From assembly GCF_910592395.1 (NCBI RefSeq), contig NC_088322.1:15061431-15125430 (forward strand): 64,000 nt of DNA, in the 5' to 3' direction. Origin of the DNA: Lineus longissimus (Eukaryota > Nemertea > Pilidiophora > Heteronemertea > Lineidae). A program made the translations under genes and the position numbers. Below are positions 1-12,217 of the stretch, piece by piece. Each line of letters begins with the position of its first letter. Position 1 is the stretch's first letter. The notes beneath the pieces are model-generated. The model worked only from the letters and a program-made list of their open reading frames with translations, was not told the DNA's origin and made no database searches.

Positions 1-30
1 GCGGCTTCAGACAATCGACTCTGTACTTAC

Positions 31-3000
31 TAACATTGCCAAGGGTGACACAACACACCATACAATCCTCCAAAAGACATTTGGTGTGTGCCCTAACATC
101 ATTTTGATATCTTCTGCGAATCTGTTATAACCATAGATCCATTGTATGGCGATGCATTCGGTCATTCCGACGAAGAGTAGGGGGTAACCGCCGATGTTGA
201 CATCTACAAGGTTTAGCAGGTACATGCCGGACTGCAAAACGAAACGTAATACAATTAGGTAATGCATGGACCATCATTTGGGACAAGTAGATTTCCTGTT
301 CAACCTCTATGAACGTGTTATCCAATCGGTCATCTTATCTGAAAACGGCGTTATTTGTTTTCCCCAGAACGGCCGTAAATCAGGCAAAGTTCGATAAACC
401 CGGCCGATGGCGGACCGTGTGTACACTTACATTTAAGCACATAGGGAGTCCTAATACGAAAGACAGAAGGCACATGCAGCCTCTGAAGATGATATTTCGT
501 CTGTTAGTGGCCCTGAGGGTATCCTTAAACTCATCTGAGATAGCGCTGATTACGGTTTCCATCATTGAGAACTGGCAACGAAGAAAGAGCATTCATTTCA
601 ATGATGACATAAAAGGTGCAAGGAAAACCACGCGCTATATCTCATTTCACTTTCTTTTACAACATTGAACCAGAATTTATCAGCAAAGTCTGAACCAGGA
701 TAACTTCTTCTTCTTCCTCTTTAGATATTTTCCTTTTCAGGTTCTGTCTCAAGCTCAGTAAGGGTGGTCACGACACCGGACTGTATTCAGAATGTCTTCT
801 ATTCCTTTATTCACCAATTTGCTCGCGGTTAAGGCCATTCCATTCACCTTACTCGCACCTCGTTCAGTTGATACAGTTTGCACTCTGGTTCAGCAGGATA
901 TGGGATGCGTTGGTTCAGATAGCTGGGATTCACAGTATTAGTGAAGCATAGGTTCAGACTGAACGATTTCCACACCGTTCCTGCAGGATCCAGATAGCAG
1001 ATAGGTTGGCTCCGATAGTTGGCATTCACAGCATAAGCGAACCAAAGGTTGACGATTTGATTCCAACACCCAAAATCACAAAATCATCATCAAAAGGTTT
1101 GAACTTACCTGTGAACTGAACCCTAACATGGCCATCATGATAAAGAAGAGAATAGCCCACATGGGAGCGATGGGCATCTTTGAGATTCCTTCAGGGTAGA
1201 CAATAAAAGCTAAACCAGGACCTGAAATCACAGTTGGACTAGGAAATGTTCATGTTTATATGATGAGGTCAAGCACCTGGGACCAATCTCCAAGCATCGC
1301 CATTGGTAATGGTTGCTTGGTGACACAGAGAACATACTGGCTTTCTTCTCATTGGGAGTGTGACGATATTTGTTTTGGGATCACATTTACGAATATCATG
1401 GAATTGGGTTAATATGCAACAAGACCAGCCCAATGGATCGGAAGGATGATTCATCAGGTAATATTGCTTTATTTTTACTAAACCACGTACCACTTGCTGC
1501 TACGTCGGCGACCGAAACTCCTTTTTCAAACGACATAAACCCAAGAACGGAAAAGATGACGAAACCAGCAAATATACTGGTCGCGCAGTTAATAAATGGA
1601 ACGATGAGGGAGTCCCTGAAAAGAAATGACGTCACAAATTGAAATCTGCCCTACAAATAGTTACTTAATCTGGCAAAAGAGGGCTTCTAGTAATGGCGAT
1701 GACTGGAAAGGAGTGGATGTCAATGTCACCAAAGAAGTTGCTACTGTAACATTTACTTTGTTGTAAATGCTATGTTACCATCACAGTATAGTTTGGAGGC
1801 CAAATCAATCTGAGAAAATCTATTATTCATCAGTCACACAAGGCTTAGGAACTTCCGTTTTTAATCAGATGTTTTTACTATTCTTCATCTTTCACATTCT
1901 CCAATACCTACCTCTGAACATTATTATGGAATTTGTTATAACTGGACATGGCAACCAGTCCCCCTGAGCATGCGCTAAGCGAGTAAAATATTTGAACCAG
2001 TGCGTCACTCCAAACCTGTGGAAGAAGGCAATCAGAGAGGCGGTAAGGAACTATGGGACTAGAGGTACTACGTAAAACCCCGTCTGATTGGTCAGACAGC
2101 ACGCTTTTTCAAGTTGGTCAGTTTGGGGTCAAACTCTAACCAAATGGACAGATTGAAATCAAAACATGGGCTCATTGTTCAGTTTGAATCCAAACCGTGC
2201 ACTCATGGTCCGTTTGATTTCAAACCGTGCATTCATTGACCAGTTTGAATTTAATCTGACGGCTGACTGACGGACGCTTGATATGTCTCTCACACAGGTC
2301 ATGTGCACTCCTCATTCACACAAAGCGTATAGAATTCAACAAGCGGGGAGGGGCATCTTCTAGCTATACAATCATGTTCAGTATATGCAAGAGGCTTGCT
2401 ACGAACGAAAAAAGGTATCAATATCATATCCAGTGATCGCATCTAGCTGTATGTGTTTATGAAACCATTCAAATGTTTATCAGCATGGTTCAATACCAAT
2501 AATGCTTGGATCTGGAGTATGCCATTGGCATTGGCTCTTGGTTTTGAAGTTCTAGAATCGTCTTACCATGAGTCTGAGCGGCAAACCACGGCCAGACGGA
2601 TGCGATTTAGCTGAGGAGTTCCCACAGAATCCTTAAGTAAGTTCCATTTTGTTAATACCATCAAGACGTTTTTTGAAACTTAGAGTTGAAGTTAACGGTA
2701 GTGGTGTCACTCTCCCCTTTTCATTTGAGTCCAATCCAATTGGATAGTGATAGTTGATACTTTTCTTCCGTTACACAAACTCTGCATACAATACCTTGTG
2801 TCTTGAGACCTTACCTCTTGCAATTATTATCGAAATTATTAAAGCTGGCCATAGTGATTAGGCCACCAGAAGACACGCCTAGTGAATAAAAGATCTGAAC
2901 TGCTGCGTCACTCCACACCTAGAAATAGTACGGTTCAGCTTTAATATTTGAACTACCTATTGGAAACCTTTGACCGGCAGGGTCGGTGAAGGATAGTGGC

Positions 3001-6000
3001 GTCCTCTATTGGATCTGGAACTACTTTCTGGTCACGTGGTGTCTATTTATGTTCTGGATTCATCTACGCTGATCGGCTTTTAAATTGATTGTTGGAAATG
3101 TGGCTGTCAACCATAGGGTATTTGGAACGTGACAAGAGAATGTTCTAAATGACAGCGTCAGTGGCTCTACTGCCATCACTGTAAGCGCTGTTTGCACCTC
3201 TGATGGAGAGTAGAGAAGGTAATAAAGGTCGCATATCTGAACAAGGTCATTTGCAAGAGTAGGAGATTCCCCAAGGCGAAGAATTGAGACGGGTTGACTA
3301 AAAAGATACCAGAGTTTTGGGGTTCGAGTTCTGGGGTCTCCAAAAGAGGGATTAATAATAGGCTCGTTTAAGAGATATGTTAGCATCCCGCAGACAATGG
3401 CGAATTGGTAGAGGTTGAGGGAAGGGCAATGAATAGAATCAGAATGTGATAGAGAATAAAGCGTTTACATTCACAGATACTTGTACAAGGTTACCAAAAA
3501 ACTTTGGCAGCTGAAGTAATGATTAAATTCGAAGCGAAGCTGAGTTTTCGGTCAGTAAGCTATAGGATTATCAATACATATTTTACGCTTACAGACTGAG
3601 ATGTCTACTCCACCATAACGACATAATTGTGCCACCTTGATTAAAATGTACTTAATAGATGACATGATATTTTAAGTTCATGTTTTGATATGCTCTCGAT
3701 AAGATTCAGATAAGCTATATTTCATAGCCTACTTTTGCACATTGAATAAAACCTACCTTGGCATCAAGCAGTTTGTCCCACTGTGGCGTGATGTAGAAAA
3801 GAATGCCATCTAAAGCGCCGTCTAGTGTCGCTCCACGAACTAACAAGGCGGTCAACAAGCAGTAGGGGAAGATAGCCGTAAAATACACGACCTGTAAACG
3901 ATGAAATATAAAATCGACTGTTTGGACCTGCAGGCCTATTCACAATCGACTGGCAGTAACATATGAAATATACGCTGTTTGTCTTGGCCTTTTAATTACA
4001 TTATGAATGCCAATTTTAGAACTGTTCACCTTTACTATTTCTTTGCACAGTTCTATCAGAGTCTTTCAAATCTCTGGTTGTATACTGTAGTTTCCCCACC
4101 AACCTTCGAAGATGTATGTAATTTTGAAATGTTTCCTCGCCATATTCAATAAAAGCACGGACCTATCGCAGAAGCATAGTGCCAATAGTATAATGGTTGC
4201 ACTTGGTAACGTGAGCAGCCCCAACCAGTTAATTTGTTTCTATGATCGTTACACAAAGTGTTTTGCCCAAGATCACATACCTTTCCAAGCGATTTTATTC
4301 CCTTGATTAGGACGATGAAAACAATGAGCCAAGCGACAAACAGACTCAAGGCTAACTTCCAGCTAAGGACACCCGCGTCTCCGATATCATCCGTCATCCC
4401 GAGGACCTCACGACTGGAAGGCAAAAGAAACCTTATCATGAGTATGCATGTTACAGGCCTAATTTGCATGCTGACACTGGCACGTGCGGTAACCTAATGA
4501 AAGTCCAAACAAAAGCATAGGTTCACCTGCCGCCTGAGGATGTCAAACAAACAAACTTCTGCCATGATTATACATATTACCGTCCTAATTTGCATGCTCA
4601 CCAGGGAAGTCATATTTGCGTGCTGACGAAACTTATCTTCTGTTGAGCATTAGCATGCGCTCTGTCGACCGGTTATTCCGTTTAAGCATTCTGAGTTGGG
4701 TTGTGAGCCTCACTGTCGGCATGGGTATATAGTAAAACCTAAATACAGCCTCTTGAAGCGCAATAATAATCTACTTTTCACTTACTAAAAATATTCCTCG
4801 CTTGGAGTTGTTGTGTAGTTGTCGGTGATGTTTGAAGGCATAACTGGGGCAGTCAGATTCAGGGCAGGGTCCGAGTCTGCAATTTCAAGAAATCTACAGT
4901 TTTGAATTTCGCTATAACTCACTGTGTCAAGGGGAAACCAACGCTCACGTTTCATTTCTTACTTATACCCTAACTATTCTCTTAGAGTCGACACAGTGCC
5001 CTAGATGCTCTAAGTCCTTCACTGACCTAAATGTACATTTCTTCTGTTGTTGTCCCGATTTCAGTGCAAATTGTGAACTATTTTGGTAGCGTGTGGAGAA
5101 CGAATGTAATGTATATGTTAACGCCGCTCTTTGGAATATGGATGATTGCCAGCCTTCCGAAGCGCTGCTCGGTCGGCAGCTAGATGGACTGGATTACACC
5201 GACAATATTACATTGCTAAAAATTGTAGCTGAAAGCTGGATGGTCAACGCGTGATCATCTACATGATATATATGTATAGTCATGTCATTCATTTTCACTG
5301 AAGCTTGTTTTACCATTAAAACTTAATGGAACCGTCTCTCTGAGATAGAACGATGGCCATTTTGAATTAGTAGTCATAGCGATAGATGCTGCGATTAGTC
5401 AAAGCAATGAATACTAGGAATGAAGACAATACATCATTACTACTTACAGTTACGGCTGTCCCTGCATCTAAATGTGCTCCATTCCTCACGACAATATTCC
5501 CATGGTAACGACGTTGTCATGGACGCGACCAAATAGTATAAACAGTACGCCACGATCACGTTATAGTACAAACTGATGACGTAGGACACAATGACTGTTG
5601 CCCATCCTAAACCCTTAAAGAGGGGGTTTATCCGCCAAATGGTGATGGGACCTAAACTTGCAAACTGTCCGAAAGCGAGCTCCATGTAGAACAACGGCAG
5701 GCCGACGACTAGTAACATGATGACGTATGGAATGAGAAAGGCACCTGAAACGATAGAAAATCTGATTATACATGTTCCGGAGACATGGTCAATGCATGGG
5801 CTTATTTTCATGGGTGGGTAATCACGCTGCCCGAGGGAATGAATATGCAGGTTATGGACAAGAATAGACTCGCCTGACTCCTTTCTCAAACGAATTACAT
5901 AGGGGTATAATGCCCTCCTTACACCCCTCAATTTCAGCAGTAATGGCTAGGTTTGCTCATGTACATAGTTTGTATTGCACTTTGCTCTACATCCGTGATA

Positions 6001-7029
6001 GGAGAGATACATGACCGTATAATGCAGTAAGGGGAGTTTGGGGTAGCTCCCTTATAAGTGCGGGTAATATCACCTCCTACAAGCAAGGAATATTATCAAG
6101 GTTCTCTTTATAAAACGGACGTTAGTCCCATGCAGCCTACTGTTAGATATAAAATTGAAAGAGACACCTACCACCTCCATTTTGATAACACAAATAAGGG
6201 AACCTCCAGACATTTCCGAGGCCAACAGCATAACCAACACACGTCAGGATAAACTCAATCTGGCCACCCCAGTTTCCTCGCTCCGCATTCTCATCGCCTC
6301 CCTTCTTTACTGGTTGATCACCCTCCTACGAAACGAAAAGAACGAATTGTATATGAATAAGTTGTTTAATGTGATTGTAAAGCGTTGTTACAAGCGAAAT
6401 GCCGTTACACGTAAAACGACATTTCCTCTGTCAAACGTGAAAATCTGAATTTCTTGATTGGAACATGATCGAGATCCACAGTTTTCACTGCAAGAAAATT
6501 CACTCGAGAAGGGTAAATAGGCGATGACAACGTCTCAATTCAGAATGTGATTGTGAAATGTTGTTCAGAGCGAACTGTTGTTTAATTGTGGCGAACCTAA
6601 TGTCGAAGTCACTGTGCTTGTCGTGTGAATCCTAGCTCTGGCAGGGATCAAAGGGCAAAAATAACTTCGGGTTGAAATGTGATGGAGACCAGCAGCTTTT
6701 ACTGCTAAAAGGCGAAGAAGGTTGTGTTAGCTTGTAGCGAAATAAATATGTTTGTGAAAGTTTGTTCAAAGTGAAATGTCATTTTATAGCGGCGAACCTC
6801 GCGTCGAATTGCACTGAGGAAGACATGATAATTTTAGCTCTGGCGCGGAAATGGCAATAACTCCAGAATAGAAGGTTATATTCCACCTTGAGCAAGTAGA
6901 GAATGGCTTATTGGCGATGCCACCCTGGGTACTAGATCTTTCCACACTTACTGTTTCTTCTTCTGAAACAAACTCAACTTTATCCGTAGGTATTTGCTTA
7001 GAGAAGAGCACGATTCCTTCAATGGTCAT
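31..7029 (-). CDS. SLC6A: SLC6 family Na+/Cl- coupled amino-acid transporter, glycine-transporter-like (3' end outside window)
   Basis: Plasma-membrane symporter expected to couple Na+ and Cl- influx to uptake of glycine or another small neutral amino acid. Exons, in transcription order: 6952-7029 (tentative start), 6172-6325, 5448-5744, 4786-4876, 4281-4413, 3757-3891, 2815-2918 or 1912-2015 (alternatives), 1491-1615, 1109-1221, 431-571 and 31-231. All have GT-AG borders and phases that join without a frame break. TM1 carries [19 protein letters not shown], the family signature. TM2-TM3 has [14 protein letters not shown] and LYYNV. The EL2 loop has the paired cysteines (WEYC...FRC) and three N-glycosylation sequons (NLT, NIT, NYT). 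TM7-TM8 read [18 protein letters not shown] and [15 protein letters not shown]; the TM10-11 exon has [13 protein letters not shown]. These match the GlyT/ATB0,+ branch better than the GABA or monoamine branches. TM12 and the C-terminus lie left of base 31. Confidence 0.93.
1912..2015 (-). CDS. SLC6 gene, TM6 exon, alternative copy B
   Basis: A second 104-bp version of the TM6 exon with the same phases as the copy at 2815-2918, acceptor cttccacag and donor CAGAG|gtagg. It encodes [19 protein letters not shown] followed by [16 protein letters not shown]. It carries Ser in the SLS position, as in GlyT2, and keeps the canonical SSYNKFHNN. It joins in frame to the same flanking exons. Both copies are intact, with no stop and good splice sites, so neither looks like a dead duplicate. 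Confidence 0.85.
2100..2260. repeat. Short imperfect tandem repeat between the two TM6 exons
   Basis: About three to four imperfect ~31-bp units built on cagtttgaatccaaaccgtg lie in the intron between the alternative TM6 exons, nearer the downstream one. No function is evident. The placement makes it a candidate for RNA pairing that could choose between the exons, which is speculation. Confidence 0.5.
2815..2918 (-). CDS. SLC6 gene, TM6 exon, alternative copy A
   Basis: A 104-bp exon starting in phase 0 and ending in phase 2, with acceptor ctatttctag and donor GAG|gtaag. It encodes [19 protein letters not shown] followed by [16 protein letters not shown], i.e. TM6 with its unwound substrate-binding segment. 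It carries Gly in the SLG position, as in GlyT1. It departs from the usual family motif SYNKFHNN by reading SFNNFDNN. It joins in frame to the TM5 exon (ending DAK) and to the TM7 exon (AG|G = Arg). Including both copies would shift the frame. Confidence 0.85.
6370..6890. repeat. Three diverged ~195-bp tandem units upstream of SLC6 TM1 exon
   Basis: The phrase series gtgattgtaaagcgttgtt / gtgattgtgaaatgttgttc / gtttgtgaaagtttgttc, then gcggcgaacct and ttttagctctggc, recurs at about 195-bp spacing. The units are strongly diverged, and no coding potential is seen. They lie in the putative first intron of the transporter gene. Confidence 0.45.
6952..7029 (-). CDS. Candidate first coding exon of the SLC6 transporter
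   Basis: An ATG at 7029 opens 26 codons ending in VEFVSEEET before a strong donor (ACA|gtaagtg). The phase (0) matches the exon at 6325, which starts GAG GGT GAT CAA. An in-frame TAA lies six codons upstream of the ATG and there is no convincing acceptor, which fits a first exon. The peptide is acidic and hydrophilic, as expected for a cytoplasmic N-tail. It has no family-specific motif, so the assignment rests on phase, position and donor alone. Confidence 0.45.
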
Positions 7030-7129
7030 GACTTTCCCGAAGTGTTACTCCAATGGATCAGGAGAATCGAGTCTTGGTGGAGCGAAGGAATGTAATGCTT
7101 GTCATCATTCGAATGAAACTTGATGGATT

Positions 7130-10100
7130 CAATGCATTGAGACAAGGGGAATATTCATTAAGAATATTGAAGGTAACTCTAGATGAGCAAATTTCAAATC
7201 ATGTTAAGTGAACAAGTAAGGGAATTACAATCATGCATATTTAAATGTTAAAGGTAGGTTGCAGATTTTTAAGTAAACAGAACAGATGTCATAGTAAGGC
7301 GACTTCTTTCATAATGTCAACGAACTGTTACCTTCTACTTCGCAGTCATTGCCACTGTAAGTTAATGGGTGTAGCCAGGGGACCATTTTGTAAAACATCA
7401 AACATAAAAGTTTCATGGAAGACTGTGTGTTGGAGACGGTTCAGCTTTAAGGTTCAATCTGCTGACCTGGTCATTTGCACACAATGTCTTAAGAGATTTA
7501 ATTCTTATCGCTCGAAATATCTTGGCACTCGGCAGCTACCTTGTGTATATATTGCGGCCAACTGGAGGTGGCACGGATGATCAGTGGTCCCCAGTTGGCA
7601 AGCCGCTTTTTCGGACTGTTTTGGTAAATGGACCACCTGTTTGCTTTAAACTCCAACTTGTTTGCTTTGAAATCAGGTATCAGGGCGCATCTACCCTACT
7701 ACAGTGATTGATAACGTCGATTTATCATCTGACCTAATGATATGTTCTTGGTGTACATCAACATAACTTGACACAGACCTTATTATCTTGTATTGTTCAG
7801 AACAGTCATTCTAAACTTAATTCGGGTGGATCTTTGACCACCTCCCAGGTTGGATTAGCGATCATTAACTAATAGATTAGCCAAGTTTAAATCTAAAACC
7901 ATATAAGTTCAACTGTAAGGTTTGGCGGTCTCGTCGATATTCATGTCAATCCTAGATCGCATTACATATCATATCGTGTTGTTTTAAAGCCGATAAACTA
8001 GGGCCTCCGCACCAGCCGCTAACTTCTCTGTACATTTCTACATACATTACATCGCACTATTCCTATAACGCCACAGCCTAGTCATGCGACTGACAATGCC
8101 TCGATCGGCCCAGCCGATAAGCTGAGTAGCATTACAAGAGAACCCATTCCCCTTTTCCTTCCCCTTTTATTTACTCTCGGCCAACTACAACCTTTCCTAT
8201 GATATATTCTCCAGCGCACTCGGTCTGTCGATGGTGTTAGGAAGAAACAGATAACCTCTAGGCACCACTGGACACCACTGGACTATATTCATATTAACTT
8301 TTGATTGGATACGAGGTTTACCAACATCCATAAAATTCTAAATTTTTATCTTTATAATTACGTTCCGTACTTGTTTTGTGATAAAACTTCATAACCTCGA
8401 TTGTGCTTATCAAAATAGTTATATATCATGTCAGCACTGTTTATAGCAGGTAAATTTCCATGACGGTACTGGGCCCAGTCCCAAAAGGGGATTAGTTTTC
8501 AAAATTCGTAAAAACATGTCGGGGACAGAATAAAATTACCTTAATCATGATAAGTAAGGTGAATACTTCTCGTAAAATGAAAGTTCCCGCAAAAAAGGTG
8601 CTCCTAAACCGGGTGTATATCTGTACTGACGTTCCAAGCAAGGAGTGTATCAATTGTTTATGCTTGCAACCTAGTTTTGTTTCGGTGGTAGGCTGTTTGA
8701 CTTCTTAAGTAGCCTAAAAACTCGTAAAATTCAGTATCTCATGAGTTATCTTGATCGGCGAGGAACTGCGATCTGTTTGCGTTTGGCACTTCGCGAGACA
8801 CCGGGCCAAGTTAACAATGATAGGTTAAGGTTGTATTCTCTGATACGTCATCATGTCGACCTCTCCATTAGTTGATGTCAGTGAGCATCTGGGCAGAATA
8901 CACGACATTGACTTGGATGTTTTTAACTCGACAATTTGAAAATCGGGTATGAAATCAATTGGCGTGACACTGAGCTGACTCTATTCAAGTCACAAACATA
9001 AATGTAGTATATTCTGTTGAGTTTTATAAATGTACTAGTAGCATATTCATAGATTTTATCACTGAAAAGTACATCGTAACCATAACCTGGCCCATTAAGT
9101 CCGAAAGTAGAGCATTTTGAAAATTTTGAGGGTCAAGATATCGCACGAAGATGATCGCTGGCTGGTCGAATCATTCCGTGACGTCAAAAAACCATGAGCT
9201 CATGGTTTGTAAGCGTCATTTGTTAACATTGAATCATAATTGAAAGAAAAAGGTTTGGTTTTCATTGTGACAATTTAAACGCCCTAGAATATCATTGGGC
9301 GTTTTCACAACAGACTGGTAAAGAAATTCAAAATATAAACAAACATATTAGTCCGTCTGCCCTATTTTGACTTAAATTTATCTGTTACATAAGAGTAATT
9401 CATAACAGTCATTCATAACTCCATGATATTTAGGGTGTGCCTACCTGAACGCCCATTGTACTCAAGATAAGAAGGATTACGTGACTTGTGTTGATATCGT
9501 CTGCCGTGACGGAAAAGTTTCATTAATTCGATGACCTTGACAAATTAACGCTGAAAAATTTCCGTTTTTCGATTTGGCAGTTGTTGTGTCTCATGAATAT
9601 GTTTCGAACATTAATTTGGAGATGGTTTCAAATATGTTGGTCCAAACAATCATTGCATCGCAGTCGCACAAAGGTGGCACTGTAACGAAGTGAACCTGCA
9701 TGAATAATAAAAAGGCTGCCCCCCCCCCCCCCCAAAAAAACACTCTCGCCCTGTCCCAGGCAATCAAGGCTACTGGCTGCTGGCTGCTGTCCGCTGTCGC
9801 CAGTTACTGATTAATGACCAAAAACAACTACTATGTATTCGATCCAAACACTCTCATCTACATTGTATATCAATTGTGAAATTTATCAGCAAAAAACTTA
9901 CATGTGCTACATTTCCATTCATCATGTTTATTTGGTTCTTCTCTGACATCACGGCGATCGGATGGAGTCGAAAAAAGTTCGGATAAAGTCGTATACAGTC
10001 GTAAAATATCACGTGCGTATTCGGATGAAAGGTAACAACTGTCCAGCGATTCTTCAGACACAGCCAAACATGAAGTATATATGAGATTACAAAGAAATCA

Positions 10101-11400
10101 AAGCAATTTCGCACAAGTCTGAAGTCTAGTTTCGATTCACTTTGACTTATGTTAAGAATCTGACCCGCAATTCCGACCCCTGTGCATAACTGCTTTTCTC
10201 CTTGAGTATCGAGTAAGACTGATTACGGCATTGTACGATAGCCATTTATACCTAAGGTCTGACCTAACATCAGTGACGCGGATAAGACGGTTGATAATCA
10301 ATCAGGTTACTGAACTATTCGTTAGTATCTTTTTTTAAAATGACGTCAACACCAACCACAACCAGACCCATCTTTAATTTAGGTTGTGCACAGGGTTCTG
10401 TGGTCCTTGTATGTCCTAAGCCAGAAAACGAAGGAGAAACACTTCGAAATGTTGCAGACTTTATAATTAATTAAAGTGTATATCCATACAGAACTCAATA
10501 TAACCTGGCCCTAACTTGAGCACTTAGCATTATCAGGTATACCATGTTGCACTCGTCACAAACAACCGCCATTAGATGAAAGTAGGCCTGTCTCATTTCT
10601 GGATAGCAAGGCCGGCGAAAACTCCCGAGTTGATCTCTCATTTGCAATTGCATCCTACTGACATCAGTTTGCCTTACAAATTACTAAAGTTCAAAGCCAA
10701 GTCAATCAGTCAGTTAACAGTTAACAGTTAAAATAGCATCATTGCTATTCTTCATATGGATAAACTTCTGAACTGGTCATAGTGGTCTGGGAGTGAATAC
10801 GGATTCCATTGAAGAATGATCTAATTATGGATACATAAATCACGACAAAGGGCCGCGAGGAAAAGCGTGAATCATCCGTTTGTTGCGCGAAGAGGGTCAT
10901 TCTTCTTGCTGTGTTTACGCTTAGTGATATTCATCGTGACCCTCAGGTTTTGGATCCACTACGCTGACCCGGACTCCGTTAAATGAGTCACTACAGTTTC
11001 CACGACGATTACCATCAATCCGATCCTGTTTGCCCTTTGAATTTATTGTTTTTTCAAAAGATCACGGTCTCTATTATGGCGGATTTCCAAGCTTCGTTCA
11101 GATTTTCAAATTAAAATCATTTTTTGTGCGATTGTAATTGTGGCTAACCGACCTCTAATTTGCAAAACAGGCGAAAAGTGCGCAATTTTCAGCAATTTAG
11201 TAAAATTTTGCAGCAGTAGGGTTAGTAAAAACTAGCCATTTTATTGGGCCAGGCGCTCATTCTCCATTAAAACGTCATGGCCCAGAAAATGGGCCTAGTC
11301 ATACTTACATATACCGCCCTCCCAGCACAACAAGGCGATCAAATTCCGCAGCCCCCTCATGCAATCTCATGTAATAAGCACAATTCCCGCATAATGTCAC
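7130..11400. other. Intergenic region, no supported gene
   Basis: Only short unsupported open frames on both strands. It contains a C-run of about 15 followed by A7 near 9719-9740. A minus-strand open frame near 9900-10067 ends at a donor-like ACAT|gtaagt, but it has no ATG in frame and no clear acceptor. No RNA gene, promoter or transposon could be identified. Confidence 0.5.
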
Positions 11401-11454
11401 AAAACTACCTGATCAGTTTGAAAAATTTGAAGGTAAATTGATACATATATACGT

Positions 11455-11765
11455 CAACGATACCAAGTGACGACCCTGATCGAGCTGGGCCAGGTTGTTC
11501 AGAACAGGCTTAACTTAACGTTAAATCTAAGGGGTTAACTGAAGGAGATGACGCTACGTTAAGTTAACGTTAAGTGTAAAGGCTTAACGTAGATATACGT
11601 CATATATACGTCAACGACCCTTTGATATACGAAGTGACGACCCTGATCGAGCTGGGCCAGGTTGTTCAGAACAGGCTTAACTTAGCGTTAAATCTAAGGG
11701 CTTAACTGAAGGAGATGACGCTACGTTAAATTAACGTTAAGTGTAAAGGCTTAACGTAGCGTCAA
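11455..11765. repeat. Two tandem ~167-bp units rich in TTAACGTTAA palindromes
   Basis: The unit beginning aagtgacgaccctgatcgag recurs 167 bp later with few changes. Each unit contains nested palindromic words (taacttaacgttaa, taagttaacgttaagtg) and gctgggccaggttgttcaga. This looks like a short non-autonomous element duplicated in tandem. No ORF is present. Confidence 0.6.
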
Positions 11766-12217
11766 GTTAAAAGAAAGTCAGCGTAAGTGGCACTAGAATG
11801 ATCAGGTTGAACTGAAGGGGGATCTACGAAGGAGCCTAAGGTCCAATTTAGTACGAATAGATCTAGATGATTGGAAAGAGGAACTTGACAAAATTTCGAT
11901 TAACATTAATTTTAATGAGTCAAACTCGACACCATTTTTTTCGATCAACATTGATTTTAATGAGACGAGCTTGGGCACTTCGTGTCGTCTTCAAGACTAA
12001 TGAAAACATACAAAAACTAGCAATAACGGTACAATGACGCAACAACAGCAAATGAAAGGGGATACAGATGTGGGTATGTACAGGTCTTAACGGGATGGTA
12101 TAAAGCATGAGGTGACAAAATTAATTGGCAGTAGTAATTGGTAAAACAAAGCAGTAGAGAAACCGTCACATGAGCTTGCCTAAGGCACATCATGACATGA
12201 GCTTAGGAGCTTGACGC

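Noticed and set aside
3060-3386. 108-codon minus-strand frame between SLC6 exons
   Set aside because: No transporter motif, no usable splice phases; the TM5 and TM6 exons join directly in frame without it.
9854-10114. Minus-strand frames near 10 kb ending at a donor-like gtaagt, considered as an upstream SLC6 exon
   Set aside because: No ATG in the useful frame, no good acceptor, and phase 1 at the donor does not join cleanly to the exon at 6325.
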